Assembly (NCBI GenBank): GCA_020343875.1
Contig: CP070811.1
Coordinates: 3,483,598 to 3,547,597, forward strand
Length of the DNA: 64,000 nt
Reading direction: 5' to 3'
From: Anaerolineales bacterium
GTDB taxonomy: Bacteria > Chloroflexota > Anaerolineae > 4572-78 > NAK82
The translations under genes and the position numbers were made by a program. Each line of letters opens with the position of its first letter. Position 1 is the stretch's first letter. The notes beneath the pieces are model-generated. The model saw only the letters and a list, made by a program, of their open reading frames with translations. It did not search any database and was not told where the DNA came from. Below, piece by piece: positions 9,115 through 18,249 of the stretch.

Positions 9115-9366
9115 ATGGCAGTAAGCCAAGATCTACTCGAAATACTCCGCTGCCCCTATTGCGTGAGCGGCGACACACGTAAGCCGGGCGACGACCCCGG
9201 TCAGCTAGAACTAGTCCATAACGGCAAGTGGCTCGTTTGCCAGGAGCCCGACTGTGGCCGCAAATATCCCATCCGTGATGACATCCCGGTGATGCTCATC
9301 GAGGAAGGAGACAAGTGGGCCAACACACCCGCAGAGGCACTTCCAGAGCCGGGGTCCCTGGTTTAG
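9115..9366 (+). CDS. Trm112-family zinc-ribbon protein
   Basis: An 83-residue protein with two CxnC knuckles (C13-x2-C16 and C42-x4-C47). [10 protein letters not shown] at the start and [18 protein letters not shown] are diagnostic of the Trm112/UPF0434 family. Eukaryotic and archaeal Trm112 are obligate partners that stabilise class I SAM methyltransferases; bacterial members are poorly understood. Its position directly after a methyltransferase fusion and its ferredoxin makes a partner role attractive, but that is inference. ATG 9115 has a perfect AGGAGG (9102-9107) upstream. Confidence 0.85.
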   Translation: MAVSQDLLEILRCPYCVSGDTRKPGDDPGQLELVHNGKWLVCQEPDCGRKYPIRDDIPVMLIEEGDKWANTPAEALPEPGSLV

Positions 9367-9455
9367 TTTCACTATCCGGATTCCATCGTCAACCATAGCC
9401 TGCCTCTACCGCTGGGTGGGGCAGCGATTTTTTTGTTTTATAGGAGAAAACAACG

Positions 9456-10769
9456 ATGCGGCAGTGGATTCTAGCGACTTTGTTGATTCTGGGCCTGGCG
9501 CTGCCAACTCCCATCGCTGCCCAGGATCCTATCCGGGTGCTGGACCAGAACGTAGAGGTCGCTTTTCGCGATCATATCACTTTCAACATCAGCCTGGAGG
9601 GCGCCAGCGAAATTACCGAAGTGCGTCTGCTTTATCGTGTTGGCGGGCAGCTAGCCACCGCCAGGGGTGACGCAGACATTGAGCCAGGCACTCGCCTGGA
9701 AGCCAGCTTTAGCATTGATCAAGAGCGAGACTATCTGCCTCCCGGCACTGAGCTGGAGTATTGGTGGAAAATCGTTGACGAAGCCGGTAACGAACTCACA
9801 ACCGAGAGTCAGCCGTTCCTCTATATGGACGAGCGGCACGACTGGCAGACGCTGAGCAGTGACCGCCTGGCCCTATACTGGTACCAAGGGGGACGGGCTT
9901 TTGGTGAGGCTCTATTCGACCAGGCCAACAAAACGCTGGATCAGATAGAGACTGAGGCCGGCGTGCAGGTCGAAGTGCCGGTAAAGATCTTTATCTACGC
10001 TGGCTACAATGACCTGCGAGACGCCATCGCTGTCGGGTCGCAAGAGTGGACTGGCGGGCAGGCGTTCACCGAGCAGGGAGTGGTGGTCATCGGCGTTTCG
10101 CCCGCCGACTTGGACTACGGGCTGGCAGCCACCCCACACGAATTAACCCACCTTGTCATCCACCAGGCCACCGACAACCCCTTCAGCGACATCCCCCGCT
10201 GGCTTGATGAGGGGCTGGCAGTCTACATGTCGGGTGAACTCGATGCCACCTGGCGTGGCTATCGCAGTGCGGTCGCCAGCAGCGCCAAGGAAGGAGATCT
10301 GATGACGCTGCAAACCCTTTCCAGCAGCTTCCCCGCTGACCCCGACCAAGCCAGCCTGGCCTACGCCGAGAGCGGCATGATCGTTGAATTCATCATCCAG
10401 CACTACGGGCAAGATGCAATGGCCCACCTGCTAGAAATCTTCTCTGAAGGGGCTCTCTACGACGATGCGTTGGAAGAGGCTTTGGGCGTTGACACGTGGG
10501 GCCTGGACAACGCCTGGCGAGCGGGCATTGACGCCTCTCCTCTGGAGATAACTGCTCCTGCCCAAGAGCCAGCTGCCCCCACAGGCAAACCCGATTCCAC
10601 ACCCACCCAAGCGCCTGCTGAGGCGGCGCCAACGCCCCCTGCACCTGAAGAGGCGCCACCCCCTGCCACCGAAGGCCAGACTCTTCCCTGCTTGGGAAGC
10701 AGCCTGACCGGGCTGGCAGTGTTGGCCCTGTTCGTCCTCCTTCGGCCCCGGGGAGCCACAGCGGGGTAG
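9456..10769 (+). CDS. Secreted, membrane-anchored gluzincin metallopeptidase (peptidase MA-like)
   Basis: A 437-residue protein with an N-terminal signal peptide ending near AQD (residues 1-24). It has a zinc site H228-E229-L-T-H232 and the downstream glutamate in WLDEGLAVYM (E252), the arrangement of the MA-clan gluzincins. An Ala/Pro/Thr-rich spacer (about residues 365-410) leads to a C-terminal hydrophobic helix and the positive tail RPRGATAG, so it is probably anchored outside the membrane. The first 120 residues look like a beta-sandwich domain. It would cleave proteins or peptides at the cell surface; the substrate is unknown. AGGAG precedes the ATG. Confidence 0.85.
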   Translation: MRQWILATLLILGLALPTPIAAQDPIRVLDQNVEVAFRDHITFNISLEGASEITEVRLLYRVGGQLATARGDADIEPGTRLEASFSIDQERDYLPPGTELEYWWKIVDEAGNELTTESQPFLYMDERHDWQTLSSDRLALYWYQGGRAFGEALFDQANKTLDQIETEAGVQVEVPVKIFIYAGYNDLRDAIAVGSQEWTGGQAFTEQGVVVIGVSPADLDYGLAATPHELTHLVIHQATDNPFSDIPRWLDEGLAVYMSGELDATWRGYRSAVASSAKEGDLMTLQTLSSSFPADPDQASLAYAESGMIVEFIIQHYGQDAMAHLLEIFSEGALYDDALEEALGVDTWGLDNAWRAGIDASPLEITAPAQEPAAPTGKPDSTPTQAPAEAAPTPPAPEEAPPPATEGQTLPCLGSSLTGLAVLALFVLLRPRGATAG

Positions 10770-10796
10770 CCCTGTCACCAAGGAGTAACTGAAATC

Positions 10797-11303
10797 ATGG
10801 TGAACCGCCGACAAAAGACGGCTACCTACGAACGCGTGATGCAGGAGATCGAAGCTACGCTGGACGGCGAGACAGACCTGCTGGCAGCCATGGTCACCGT
10901 AACCTGCCTTTTGCACCAGGCTTTTGACAGTTACTTTTGGACTGGCTTCTACCGGCGGGTGGGAGCAGAGCAGCTGCTGATTGGGCCATACCAGGGCACC
11001 CTAGGCTGCCTGCACATCACCTTCGATCGGGGCGTGTGCGGCGCTTGCGCCCGTGGCCAACAGACGATCATCGTGCCCGACGTCCATCAGTTCCCCGGTC
11101 ACATCGCCTGTGACCCCCACTCCAAGAGTGAAATTGTGGTGCCCGTCTTCGACCGGGCCGGACAGCTTATTGCTGTTTTCGACGTGGACAGCGACCAATA
11201 CAATGCCTTCGACGAGGTAGACCAGCAATTCTTGGAGAGAATTATGGCCTGGCTGGCTTGCTTCGACCCCAGCCCAGTCGTATTGGCGACTTCCACCCAC
11301 TGA
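10797..11303 (+). CDS. Free methionine-(R)-sulfoxide reductase (GAF-domain fRMsr)
   Basis: A single GAF domain of 168 residues. The catalytic cysteines fit the fRMsr family: C71, C81 and C105 have spacings of 10 and 24, identical to Cys84/94/118 of the E. coli enzyme, within DRGVCGACARG and GHIACDPHSKSEIVVPV. It reduces free Met-R-sulfoxide, with thioredoxin as expected electron donor, in the cytoplasm. The ATG at 10797 follows AAGGAG. It lies 27 bases after the metallopeptidase and 88 bases before the Lon-like protease, so the three may form a protein-damage group, though no shared regulation is visible. Confidence 0.92.
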   Translation: MVNRRQKTATYERVMQEIEATLDGETDLLAAMVTVTCLLHQAFDSYFWTGFYRRVGAEQLLIGPYQGTLGCLHITFDRGVCGACARGQQTIIVPDVHQFPGHIACDPHSKSEIVVPVFDRAGQLIAVFDVDSDQYNAFDEVDQQFLERIMAWLACFDPSPVVLATSTH

Positions 11304-11391
11304 CAAGAACGCGCCACCCTACAGGCAACACGCAGAATCTGGCTGAAGCAATGATGTTTAGTTCTCTACTGTCTAGGCAAGGAGCGCTCAA

Positions 11392-13866
11392 ATGGCAGAC
11401 AAAGAACTCGAGCTAAGTGCCGACGAATTGACCTTCGTGTGCGACCCAGACCAGTTCCAGTTCGAAACCACCAACGACCTGCCTGATCTGCAAAAAATCA
11501 TCGGGCAGGAACGGGCAGTGCGGGCCATTGATTTTGGGGTTGAGATTCCCAGCTACGGCTTTAACATTTATGCGATGGGACCGGCTGGCACTGGCAAGGC
11601 AACCACTGTGCATACCTTCTTGGACCGCAAGGTACACCAGGAACCAGCACCGGATGATTGGTGCTACGTTAACAACTTCATCGACCCCAAGCGACCGCGT
11701 GCTATACAGTTGCCTTCAGGCTATGGCAATCGGTTGCGTGAGGATATGGAAGAGTTCATCCTTGATCTGCAACGTTCCATCCCCACCGCCTTCGACAGCG
11801 ACGATTACCTGCATCGTGCAGAGGCTGTTGTGCAGGAGATGGAACGGGCTCGCAATGCAATTCTGAAAGAACTGGATGCTGAAGTAAGCCGACGTGGGTT
11901 TGCCTTGGTTCAAACGGCGATGGGGCTGGTGGTGGCGCCCATGGTTGATGGCCAGGTGCTCAACCCCGAACAATATGCAAAGCTCCCCGAAGAAATGAGA
12001 AGCAGCTTCGAGGCCCATCGCCAGGACTTGCAGGAAGGACTCGATCGCACCATGCGTGAAGCGCGAGGGCTGGAAAAGACTGCCAAGGAGAAGTTGCGCG
12101 AGCTTGACCGCGAGGTAGCCAATTTCGTAGCCAGCGACTGCATTGACGACTTGGAACAGAAGTATGCTGCCTATGACGAAATCACCGAATACCTGGCCGA
12201 AGTGCGACAAGACGTGGTCGAAAACGTATCTGACTTTCGTCAAGAAACGGAGACTAAGGACAGCGACCAGGCAGGCGCAGGCACGCCAATACCTCCCGCT
12301 GGGCGGCCCAGAAGGGACCCATTTACCCGCTACCGGGTGAACGTGATCATCGACCACAGCCGGTCCGAAGGCGCCCCGGTCGTCTACGCCACCAATCCCA
12401 CCTACCGCAACCTGGTAGGTCGCATTGAGCAAGAAGTCTACTTCGGCGTGTTGACGACTGACTTCACCCACATCCGGCCCGGTTGCCTACACCATGCCAA
12501 CAGTGGCTACCTGGTAGTGAACGCGCGCGACCTGCTAACCTATCCTTTTGCCTGGGATGCCCTCAAGCGGGCCATAAAGAACCGGGAGATCAGAACTGAG
12601 ATGGTAGATGAGGCCTTGCCGGTCACCACCACCATCGCCCTTGAACCAGAACCTATCCCCTTTCAGGCCAAGGTTATCTTGATTGGAGACGCAAGCACGT
12701 ATTACATGCTCTACGGCCTGGATGAGGATTTTCGCAAGCTCTTCAAGGTGCGAGCCGACTTCGGCCAAACCATGGATCGCTCACCCGAAGCGATGCAAAG
12801 TTACGCCGAATTCATCGCTTCACGGGTGCGTGCCGATGATTTGCTGCCCTTCGATCGGACGGCCGTGGCCAAGGTGATTGAGTTTGGCGCCCGGGCGGCA
12901 GCTCATAAGGAGAAACTAGCCGCCCGCTTTGTAGACGTAGTAGAGGTGATCCAAGAATCTGCTCACTGGGCACGACAAAACGAGCACCCAATCGTCACGG
13001 ACGCTGATGTCGACCAGGCCCTTGAAGAACGCCGGTATCGCGCCAGTCATCTGGAAGACCGATTGCGGGAGCGCATTCTGGAGGGCACCATTCGCATCCA
13101 AACCGAGGGAAAGATAGTGGGTCAGGTCAACGGCTTGACTATACTGAGTATGGCCGACTACGAATTCGGCGTCCCGTCACGTATTTCGGCCCGGACTTAC
13201 ATGGGACGAGGGGGCGTCGTCGCCATCGACCGCGAGGCTCATCTGGCCGGAAACATCCACAACAAAGGCGTGCTCATCCTGCAAGGCTATCTTGGCGGCA
13301 AATACGCCCGTAGGAAACCCCTAAGCCTGGCAGCCAGCCTCACTTTTGAGCAAAGCTACGAACGGATCGATGGCGACAGCGCCAGCTCCGCCGAACTGTA
13401 CGCGCTGCTGTCGAGCTTAAGCGGACTGCCAATTCGGCAAGACCTGGCTGTGACTGGGTCGGTAGACCAACAAGGACGCGTTCAGGCTATCGGCGGGGCC
13501 AGCTTCAAAATCGAAGGCTACTTTGCCATATGCCGGGCACGCGAGCTGACCGGTACCCAGGGTGTGCTAATTCCCGCCGACAACGTGCGCCACCTGGTCT
13601 TGCGACGCGACGTGGTACAGGCTGTTAAGGATGGCAAATTCCACATCTACGCCATCGAGACAATTGACCAGGGCATCCAGCTGCTGACCGGAGTTCCAGC
13701 TGGCGAAGCCGACCAAGAAGGCAACTACCCCGAAGGGACAGTTAACTACCTGGTTCAACAGAAGCTGCTTGCAATGGCCGAAGAGAAGCCGAAAGAGGGA
13801 GAAGAGGATAAGGAATCGTCCTCCGCTAGCCAAAACAGCCAAGTTGAGAGAGATCCCTCTGAGTAA
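11392..13866 (+). CDS. ATP-dependent Lon-type protease (LonB/COG1067 type)
   Basis: An 824-residue AAA+ protease without the long N-terminal substrate domain of LonA. The Walker A sequence is GPAGTGKATTV (about residue 65). A helical insertion follows at about residues 110-310, ending in a polar stretch. The C-terminal peptidase domain has the Ser-Lys dyad: S663 in GDSASSAE and K706 in GGASFKIEGY. The family degrades damaged or regulatory proteins; no membrane segments are seen, unlike archaeal LonB. AGGAG lies upstream of ATG 11392. The C-terminus is a charged, probably disordered tail rich in Glu, Lys and Ser. Confidence 0.93.
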   Translation: MADKELELSADELTFVCDPDQFQFETTNDLPDLQKIIGQERAVRAIDFGVEIPSYGFNIYAMGPAGTGKATTVHTFLDRKVHQEPAPDDWCYVNNFIDPKRPRAIQLPSGYGNRLREDMEEFILDLQRSIPTAFDSDDYLHRAEAVVQEMERARNAILKELDAEVSRRGFALVQTAMGLVVAPMVDGQVLNPEQYAKLPEEMRSSFEAHRQDLQEGLDRTMREARGLEKTAKEKLRELDREVANFVASDCIDDLEQKYAAYDEITEYLAEVRQDVVENVSDFRQETETKDSDQAGAGTPIPPAGRPRRDPFTRYRVNVIIDHSRSEGAPVVYATNPTYRNLVGRIEQEVYFGVLTTDFTHIRPGCLHHANSGYLVVNARDLLTYPFAWDALKRAIKNREIRTEMVDEALPVTTTIALEPEPIPFQAKVILIGDASTYYMLYGLDEDFRKLFKVRADFGQTMDRSPEAMQSYAEFIASRVRADDLLPFDRTAVAKVIEFGARAAAHKEKLAARFVDVVEVIQESAHWARQNEHPIVTDADVDQALEERRYRASHLEDRLRERILEGTIRIQTEGKIVGQVNGLTILSMADYEFGVPSRISARTYMGRGGVVAIDREAHLAGNIHNKGVLILQGYLGGKYARRKPLSLAASLTFEQSYERIDGDSASSAELYALLSSLSGLPIRQDLAVTGSVDQQGRVQAIGGASFKIEGYFAICRARELTGTQGVLIPADNVRHLVLRRDVVQAVKDGKFHIYAIETIDQGIQLLTGVPAGEADQEGNYPEGTVNYLVQQKLLAMAEEKPKEGEEDKESSSASQNSQVERDPSE

Positions 13867-13936
13867 GAGCCTGCAGGGAACAACGGCAGCCACTATCTGC
13901 TCAATCTAGGGCAGCACATCCGGGTATAATAAGTAA

Positions 13937-13970
13937 AGAGACCTGACGTTCGAAAGTCCGTCAGGTCTCT
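13937..13970. terminator. Bidirectional terminator between the Lon-type protease gene and rplT
   Basis: A perfect 12-bp stem, AGAGACCTGACG (13937-13948) with CGTCAGGTCTCT (13959-13970), surrounds a 10-base loop. ATTTTTA follows on the plus side, and two convergent transcripts end here. Confidence 0.8.
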
Positions 13971-14015
13971 CCGATTTTTACAGGGTCGCAGGCTTTCTGA
14001 TTGGTTAGCCTAGCA

Positions 14016-14375
14016 CTATACTTTTGCCGCAGAGCGAGCCGCCTCGGCCAGGCTGGCAAATCCTTCGGCGTCGTGAACTGCCATATCAGCCAGGACTTTG
14101 CGGTCTAGTTCAATGCCGGCTTCTTTTAATCCGTGCATAAACTGACTGTAGTTCAGACCGTTCTGCCGGGCGGCCGCATTGATCCGTGCAATCCACAAGC
14201 GGCGGAAATCACGTTTCCGGGTCCGCCGGTCACGATAGGCATACCACAACGACTTCATCATCGCTTCGTTGGCGCGCCTGAAAAGGTTATGCTTGGTGCC
14301 CCGCTGGCCCTTAGTCTGGGCAATTATTCTCTTGTGCCGTCTTTGGGTCTGAGGACCCCCCTTCACTCTAGTCAC
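14016..14375 (-). CDS. rplT: 50S ribosomal protein L20
   Basis: A 119-residue basic protein with the L20 signature [20 protein letters not shown] and [20 protein letters not shown]. It binds 23S rRNA early in 50S assembly and in several bacteria represses its own operon through a leader structure. The start is GTG at 14375 with GGAAGGTG upstream. Last gene of infC-rpmI-rplT. Confidence 0.98.
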   Translation of the reverse strand: MTRVKGGPQTQRRHKRIIAQTKGQRGTKHNLFRRANEAMMKSLWYAYRDRRTRKRDFRRLWIARINAAARQNGLNYSQFMHGLKEAGIELDRKVLADMAVHDAEGFASLAEAARSAAKV

Positions 14376-14431
14376 GAGGTTATCACCTTCCTACATAAAA
14401 CAAGGAATAAAAGATCATCAAGTTGCGCCCA

Positions 14432-14641
14432 TCACTTTTTGCCAAGATACGGGGCCAAGCGCTTAACGCGCCTTTTACTGCCAGCGCCCTCAACCGGGAT
14501 CATTCGGTCGAACAGTACCTTGACCCGGCTTGGCTTTTTGCGTCGCAGGTGGCTCTTGCCAATCTTGGTGCGAACCAGCTTGCCGCGCCCAGTGTATCGA
14601 AAACGCTTGGCAGTTGCTTTATGTGTCTTAATTTTTGGCAT
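14432..14641 (-). CDS. rpmI: 50S ribosomal protein L35
   Basis: A 69-residue basic protein beginning [14 protein letters not shown] and containing GKSHLRRKK, the conserved L35 core. It is a few residues longer than usual because of the C-terminal [13 protein letters not shown] extension. It sits 56 bases before rplT and, unusually for so compact an operon, 173 bases after infC. Confidence 0.97.
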   Translation of the reverse strand: MPKIKTHKATAKRFRYTGRGKLVRTKIGKSHLRRKKPSRVKVLFDRMIPVEGAGSKRRVKRLAPYLGKK

Positions 14642-14814
14642 AATACTCTGTCACTCCTATATGCTTTCGGTGCCCTGGGGATAACGCTCAGGTCTCGCCC
14701 CGTTGCTATTCAGGCAAGTGCACCAACTCCAAGGCGGTTTGTAACCGTCTTCTTGGGCCAAAGCCGTGCTCTGCAGGGTGTTACCCAAAAAGATCGTCAA
14801 GGGCAAGCCGGGGC

Positions 14815-15330
14815 CTAGCCCTTGGTCGACGCCAGAATCATCAGCATCGTACGGCCTTCCATTGCGGCTGTTTTCTCGACCTCGGCGACATCACTCAGTT
14901 CTTCGGCAACGCGATCAAGCAACTCCTTGGCAACTTCAGGGTGAGTGATCTCTCGGCCGCGAAAACGAATGCGCACCTTTACCTTGGCCCCTTTCTGTAG
15001 AAACCGGCGCGCATCTCGTACTTTGTAGGCAATGTCATGCTCACCAGTTTTTGGGCGCAAACGGATCTCCTTGACTTCCGTTTGCTTTTGAGCCCTACGA
15101 GCCTCCCTCTCTCTTTTAGACCGTTCATAGAGGAATTTGCCATAATCCATCAAGCGGCAAACGGGCGGCGAGGCGTTAGGGGCTACCTCCACCAAATCGG
15201 TCTCCCGGGTGCGGGCGATTTCAAGCGCTTCTGTGATGGAAATCACGCCGACCTGAGCACCATTTTCGTCAATCAAGCGAACTTCTGGTGCTCTAATCTC
15301 CTCGTTGATGCGTTGGTCTTTGCTGCTAAT
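14815..15330 (-). CDS. infC: Translation initiation factor IF-3, AUU start codon
   Basis: IF3 binds the 30S subunit, checks start-codon/initiator pairing and prevents premature 50S joining. The conserved N-terminus (DQRINEEIRAPEVRLIDENG) is intact, and the C-domain keeps RLMDYGKFLYE and RFRGREITHPE. The reading frame has no ATG, GTG or TTG at the family start. The codon at 15330-15328 is ATT, preceded by AAGGAG 8 bases away, and gives 171 residues, the usual length. AUU initiation is the classic autoregulatory device of infC in E. coli: IF3 discriminates against its own start. A TTG at 15276 would remove the conserved N-terminus and is less likely. Confidence 0.95.
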   Translation of the reverse strand: MSSKDQRINEEIRAPEVRLIDENGAQVGVISITEALEIARTRETDLVEVAPNASPPVCRLMDYGKFLYERSKREREARRAQKQTEVKEIRLRPKTGEHDIAYKVRDARRFLQKGAKVKVRIRFRGREITHPEVAKELLDRVAEELSDVAEVEKTAAMEGRTMLMILASTKG

Positions 15331-15470
15331 TGCCTTTTCTCCTTATCTACCTCCGTCGCAGCCTGAGCCAGTCAGCGGCGACTCCTACATCGAAAGATAC
15401 CATAACCTATGGCACCCCTACCCCGGTTTTAACTCAACAGAAACGCGTTAGCCACGGCTGGCAACGCCAG

Positions 15471-15499
15471 ACTATAGCATAGTTACAGACTTTAGTCAA
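15471..15499 (-). promoter_or_regulatory. Promoter of infC-rpmI-rplT
   Basis: On the reverse strand TTGACT (15494-15499) and TATAGT (15471-15476) are spaced by exactly 17 bases. The transcript would begin near 15464, giving a leader of about 135 nt before the AUU codon. The leader includes a small hairpin, CTGGC-GTT-GCCAG. Confidence 0.7.
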
Positions 15500-15585
15500 A
15501 TTACCCCGCGTAACGCACATTTCATCAGGGGTAAGTTGAGTCAAGGCTCTACATATTCTAGCGCACCCAAATCCATACGCCCGTT

Positions 15586-15614
15586 TTGACGACCATCTCT
15601 AACGGTGGTATGAT
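15586..15614 (+). promoter_or_regulatory. Promoter of the glycosyltransferase operon
   Basis: TTGACG (15586-15591) and TATGAT (15609-15614) with a 17-base spacer. The start of transcription is expected near 15620, inside a palindrome. Confidence 0.65.
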
Positions 15615-15627
15615 AGGCGTCGCCTAT
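15613..15627. promoter_or_regulatory. Operator-like palindrome over the transcription start
   Basis: ATAGGCG-T-CGCCTAT is a perfect 7-bp inverted repeat around a single base. It overlaps the end of the -10 box and the predicted +1, the position of a repressor site. Confidence 0.5.
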
Positions 15628-15638
15628 GGGTCAGTGTT

Positions 15639-15677
15639 GCCCCCCAAACCCGGACAATATAAATTCGGATGGGGGGC
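15639..15677 (+). terminator. Leader hairpin upstream of the glycosyltransferases
   Basis: GCCCCCC (15639-15645) pairs with GGGGGGC (15671-15677), with an inner CCG/CGG pairing, followed by TTGTTGTTG. It lies between promoter and start codon, so it may act as an attenuator or a 5' stabilising stem. A switching anti-terminator is not obvious. Confidence 0.4.
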
Positions 15678-15737
15678 TTGTTGTTGAAATGACCGCCCTG
15701 CGACGCTCTATTCTCCCCCGAAAAGGTGTGCTCAAAT

Positions 15738-16847
15738 ATGCGCATCGGTATTGACGCGCGTCTAGTTTATTACAGCCGAGCCGGAATCGGACAATATATT
15801 ATGCGGCTCACTGAAGCACTGGCCGGCTTAAATGCGAACCAAGACGAGTTCGTCCTTCTGCAAAGTCAAAAGGATCACACACAGATGGTTGACGGCCATT
15901 ACTTCAGCCGGGCGTCCCTGTGGACTCCTAGTCACCATCGCTTGGAGCAAGTCACATTGCGATTTGAAATAGGACGATTGCGCCTGGATCTGCTCCACAG
16001 TCCCGACTTTATTCCCCCTTTCCATCGCAATTGCAGATCCGTCATCACCATTCACGACCTGGCTTTCTTGCTTTACCCCCACTTCCTGACCAGAGAGTCT
16101 GCACGCTACTATGGCCAGATCGATCAAGCTGTGCGCAACACGGATCACATCATCGCTGTATCACAGAGCACCCGACAGGACACGATCAAGCTGCTGGGCG
16201 TCCCTGAGCAGAAAATCACCGTCATTCACGAAGCAGCCAATCCCATCTATCAGCCGGTGGACGCTGATAGAGCCCGTCGTTACGTAGCCCAAACTTACGA
16301 CATTGATCAGAACTACATTCTGTTTGTGAGCACGATCGAGCCTCGTAAGAATCTGCCTGGATTGTTGCAGGCCTATCGCAAATTACTTGACGACTACAAA
16401 CGCCCGGAAAAGCTGGTTATGGCAGGCTCGCAGGGCTGGCTCAGCGATGAGGTCTACGACTCGGTCCGGACCCTCAACCTGGATGATCACATCCGTTTCT
16501 TGGGGCGGGTACCATCGGAGCACCTGGTTTATCTGTACAATGCAGCTCACTTGCTGGTCCATCCCTCATTCTATGAAGGCTTTGGCCTGCCGCCCCTCGA
16601 GGCAATGACATGCGGCACGCCAGTGATCGCGTCCAATGTGTCGGCCCTGCCCGAAGTGGTAGGAGATGCAGCAACCCTGATTGACCCTCATGACATCGAT
16701 GGCCTCACAGTAGCCATGTGGCGCATCCTGACAGACGAGGATCTACGAGCCAGCTTGATCGCCAAGGGGTTGAAAAGGGCCAAGATGTTTTCATGGAGAC
16801 GTGCTGCGCAAGAAACCCTTGACGTATATCACCAAGTGGCGGGGTGA
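15738..16847 (+). CDS. Glycosyltransferase family 4 (GT-B fold)
   Basis: A retaining GT4-type glycosyltransferase of 369 residues. It has the N-terminal glycine loop [12 protein letters not shown], a hydrophobic [13 protein letters not shown] strand, the C-terminal donor domain opening ([18 protein letters not shown]), and the nucleotide-sugar binding run [20 protein letters not shown] with its EX7E-type motif. It resembles mannosyl/rhamnosyltransferases of O-antigen or exopolysaccharide synthesis and probably acts at the inner face of the membrane. ATG 15738 is chosen over an in-frame GTG at 15726 because the protein then starts [16 protein letters not shown] lies upstream. A second GT4 gene follows after 13 bases. 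Confidence 0.92.
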   Translation: MRIGIDARLVYYSRAGIGQYIMRLTEALAGLNANQDEFVLLQSQKDHTQMVDGHYFSRASLWTPSHHRLEQVTLRFEIGRLRLDLLHSPDFIPPFHRNCRSVITIHDLAFLLYPHFLTRESARYYGQIDQAVRNTDHIIAVSQSTRQDTIKLLGVPEQKITVIHEAANPIYQPVDADRARRYVAQTYDIDQNYILFVSTIEPRKNLPGLLQAYRKLLDDYKRPEKLVMAGSQGWLSDEVYDSVRTLNLDDHIRFLGRVPSEHLVYLYNAAHLLVHPSFYEGFGLPPLEAMTCGTPVIASNVSALPEVVGDAATLIDPHDIDGLTVAMWRILTDEDLRASLIAKGLKRAKMFSWRRAAQETLDVYHQVAG

Positions 16848-16860
16848 TGCCGAGAAGACG

Positions 16861-18087
16861 ATGCGACTGCTGCTACTAACCCCCCAGTTGCCCTACCCTC
16901 CGCACCAAGGGACCAGCCTGCGCAATTTCAACCTTATCGCGCAACTAGCCAAACGGCACCTAGTCTGCTTACTCACCTTCCTGGAGCCAGACCAATCCTT
17001 GGACAATGCCCGTCCGCTGCTGGACATCTGTGAGTGGGTTGACAGCGTGCCGGTCCCCCGACGCGGGAGCATACTGCGCCTGCGTCAGATGCTCACCACC
17101 CGACAGCCCGACATGGCCTGGCGCCTTTGGTCCCCTGCCTTTCGTGATCGGTTGGCTATGCGGTTGGAGGAAACCTCATTTGACGTGGTTCAGATTGAGG
17201 GCATCGAGCTGACCCCCTATCTGCCCACTATTCTTGACGTTTACGGTGCCGCTAAGACTCCCAGGCCTCGTCCGCTGATCGTGTATGAGGATCACAACGC
17301 CGAGTGGGTTCTGCAAAAGCGTGCCTGCCTGACCGATCTCCGCACCCCCCTGCGCTGGCCGGCAGCTGCCTATTCCTTCGCGCAGTGGCTGCGCTTGAAA
17401 AGCTACGAAGCCGACGTATGCCGTCAGGCCGATCGTGTCATTGCAGTGTCTGAGGCCGATCGGGACGCGATATTGGCCATTGCGCCAGAGATCGACATTA
17501 CGATCGTGCCCAATGGCGTTGACCTGGCCGAGCATACCGGCTACGATGGGCCAGTTCAGCCCTTTGACCTGGTCTTCACCGGTAAGATGGATTTTCGACC
17601 CAACGTGGACGCGATGCTCTGGATGGGACGCGAGGTATGGCCGATCATCCGTCAGCACCGCCCCCAGACCAGCCTGGCCATCGTCGGACAACGTCCGCAC
17701 CCCCGGCTGGATCTTCTGCAAGAAGTCCCCGGTATCACCATCACTGGCTGGGTGGCCGACGTACGCCCCTATATAGCTGGGGCCACCGTCTACGTAGCCC
17801 CGCTGCGGGTCGGTGGTGGAACTCGCCTGAAACTTCTGCAGGCTATGGCCATGAGCAGCCCAATTGTTGCTACCTCGCTAGGGGCCGAAGGATTCCCAGT
17901 GACACATGGCCACGAGTTATTGCTGGCAGACACAGCTGAGGACTTCGCCCAAGCTGTATTGACCTTGTTGGATCACCCGGAGCAGCGTATCCAATTGGGT
18001 AAGGCGGCATATCGATTCGCGCAGGCAACCTACGGTTGGGATGCCCTGGTCCCCAAATTAGAGGCACTATACCAGGACAAACCTTAG
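16861..18087 (+). CDS. Glycosyltransferase family 4 (GT-B fold), second copy
   Basis: 408 residues. It has an N-terminal acceptor domain starting MRLLLLTPQLPYPPHQGTSL, and a C-terminal domain with PNGVDLAEH, FTGKMDFRPNVDAM and VAPLRVGGGTRLKLLQAMAM, the donor-binding signature of this group of sugar transferases (Glyco_trans_1_4 type). It is not a recent duplicate of its neighbour; similarity is confined to the family motifs. ATG 16861 gives the canonical N-terminus, with GAGAAG upstream. Probably cotranscribed with the preceding gene for one glycan; the sugar is unknown. Confidence 0.92.
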   Translation: MRLLLLTPQLPYPPHQGTSLRNFNLIAQLAKRHLVCLLTFLEPDQSLDNARPLLDICEWVDSVPVPRRGSILRLRQMLTTRQPDMAWRLWSPAFRDRLAMRLEETSFDVVQIEGIELTPYLPTILDVYGAAKTPRPRPLIVYEDHNAEWVLQKRACLTDLRTPLRWPAAAYSFAQWLRLKSYEADVCRQADRVIAVSEADRDAILAIAPEIDITIVPNGVDLAEHTGYDGPVQPFDLVFTGKMDFRPNVDAMLWMGREVWPIIRQHRPQTSLAIVGQRPHPRLDLLQEVPGITITGWVADVRPYIAGATVYVAPLRVGGGTRLKLLQAMAMSSPIVATSLGAEGFPVTHGHELLLADTAEDFAQAVLTLLDHPEQRIQLGKAAYRFAQATYGWDALVPKLEALYQDKP

Positions 18088-18249
18088 CATTATCAGGGCT
18101 GATAGCCCAGAACCTGGGAGCCTGTGAAAGAACGATTCCCCGCTCTTCAGGCGGACTTCCCGGCGAAATGAAACACAGCGTGGCAAACAATTTCTCGGCG
18201 GCCCTAAGGTGCCCGGCCGAGACTTGAAAGCTACACAGAATGAGGTAAC

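Noticed and set aside
11716-12471. 251-codon antisense frame in the Lon-type protease gene
   Set aside because: Antisense to a conserved protease; composition is that of a shadow frame.
13925-13930. TATAAT just before the Lon/rplT terminator, possible start of a tiny RNA
   Set aside because: No -35 element at suitable spacing, and the hairpin would end the transcript almost at once.
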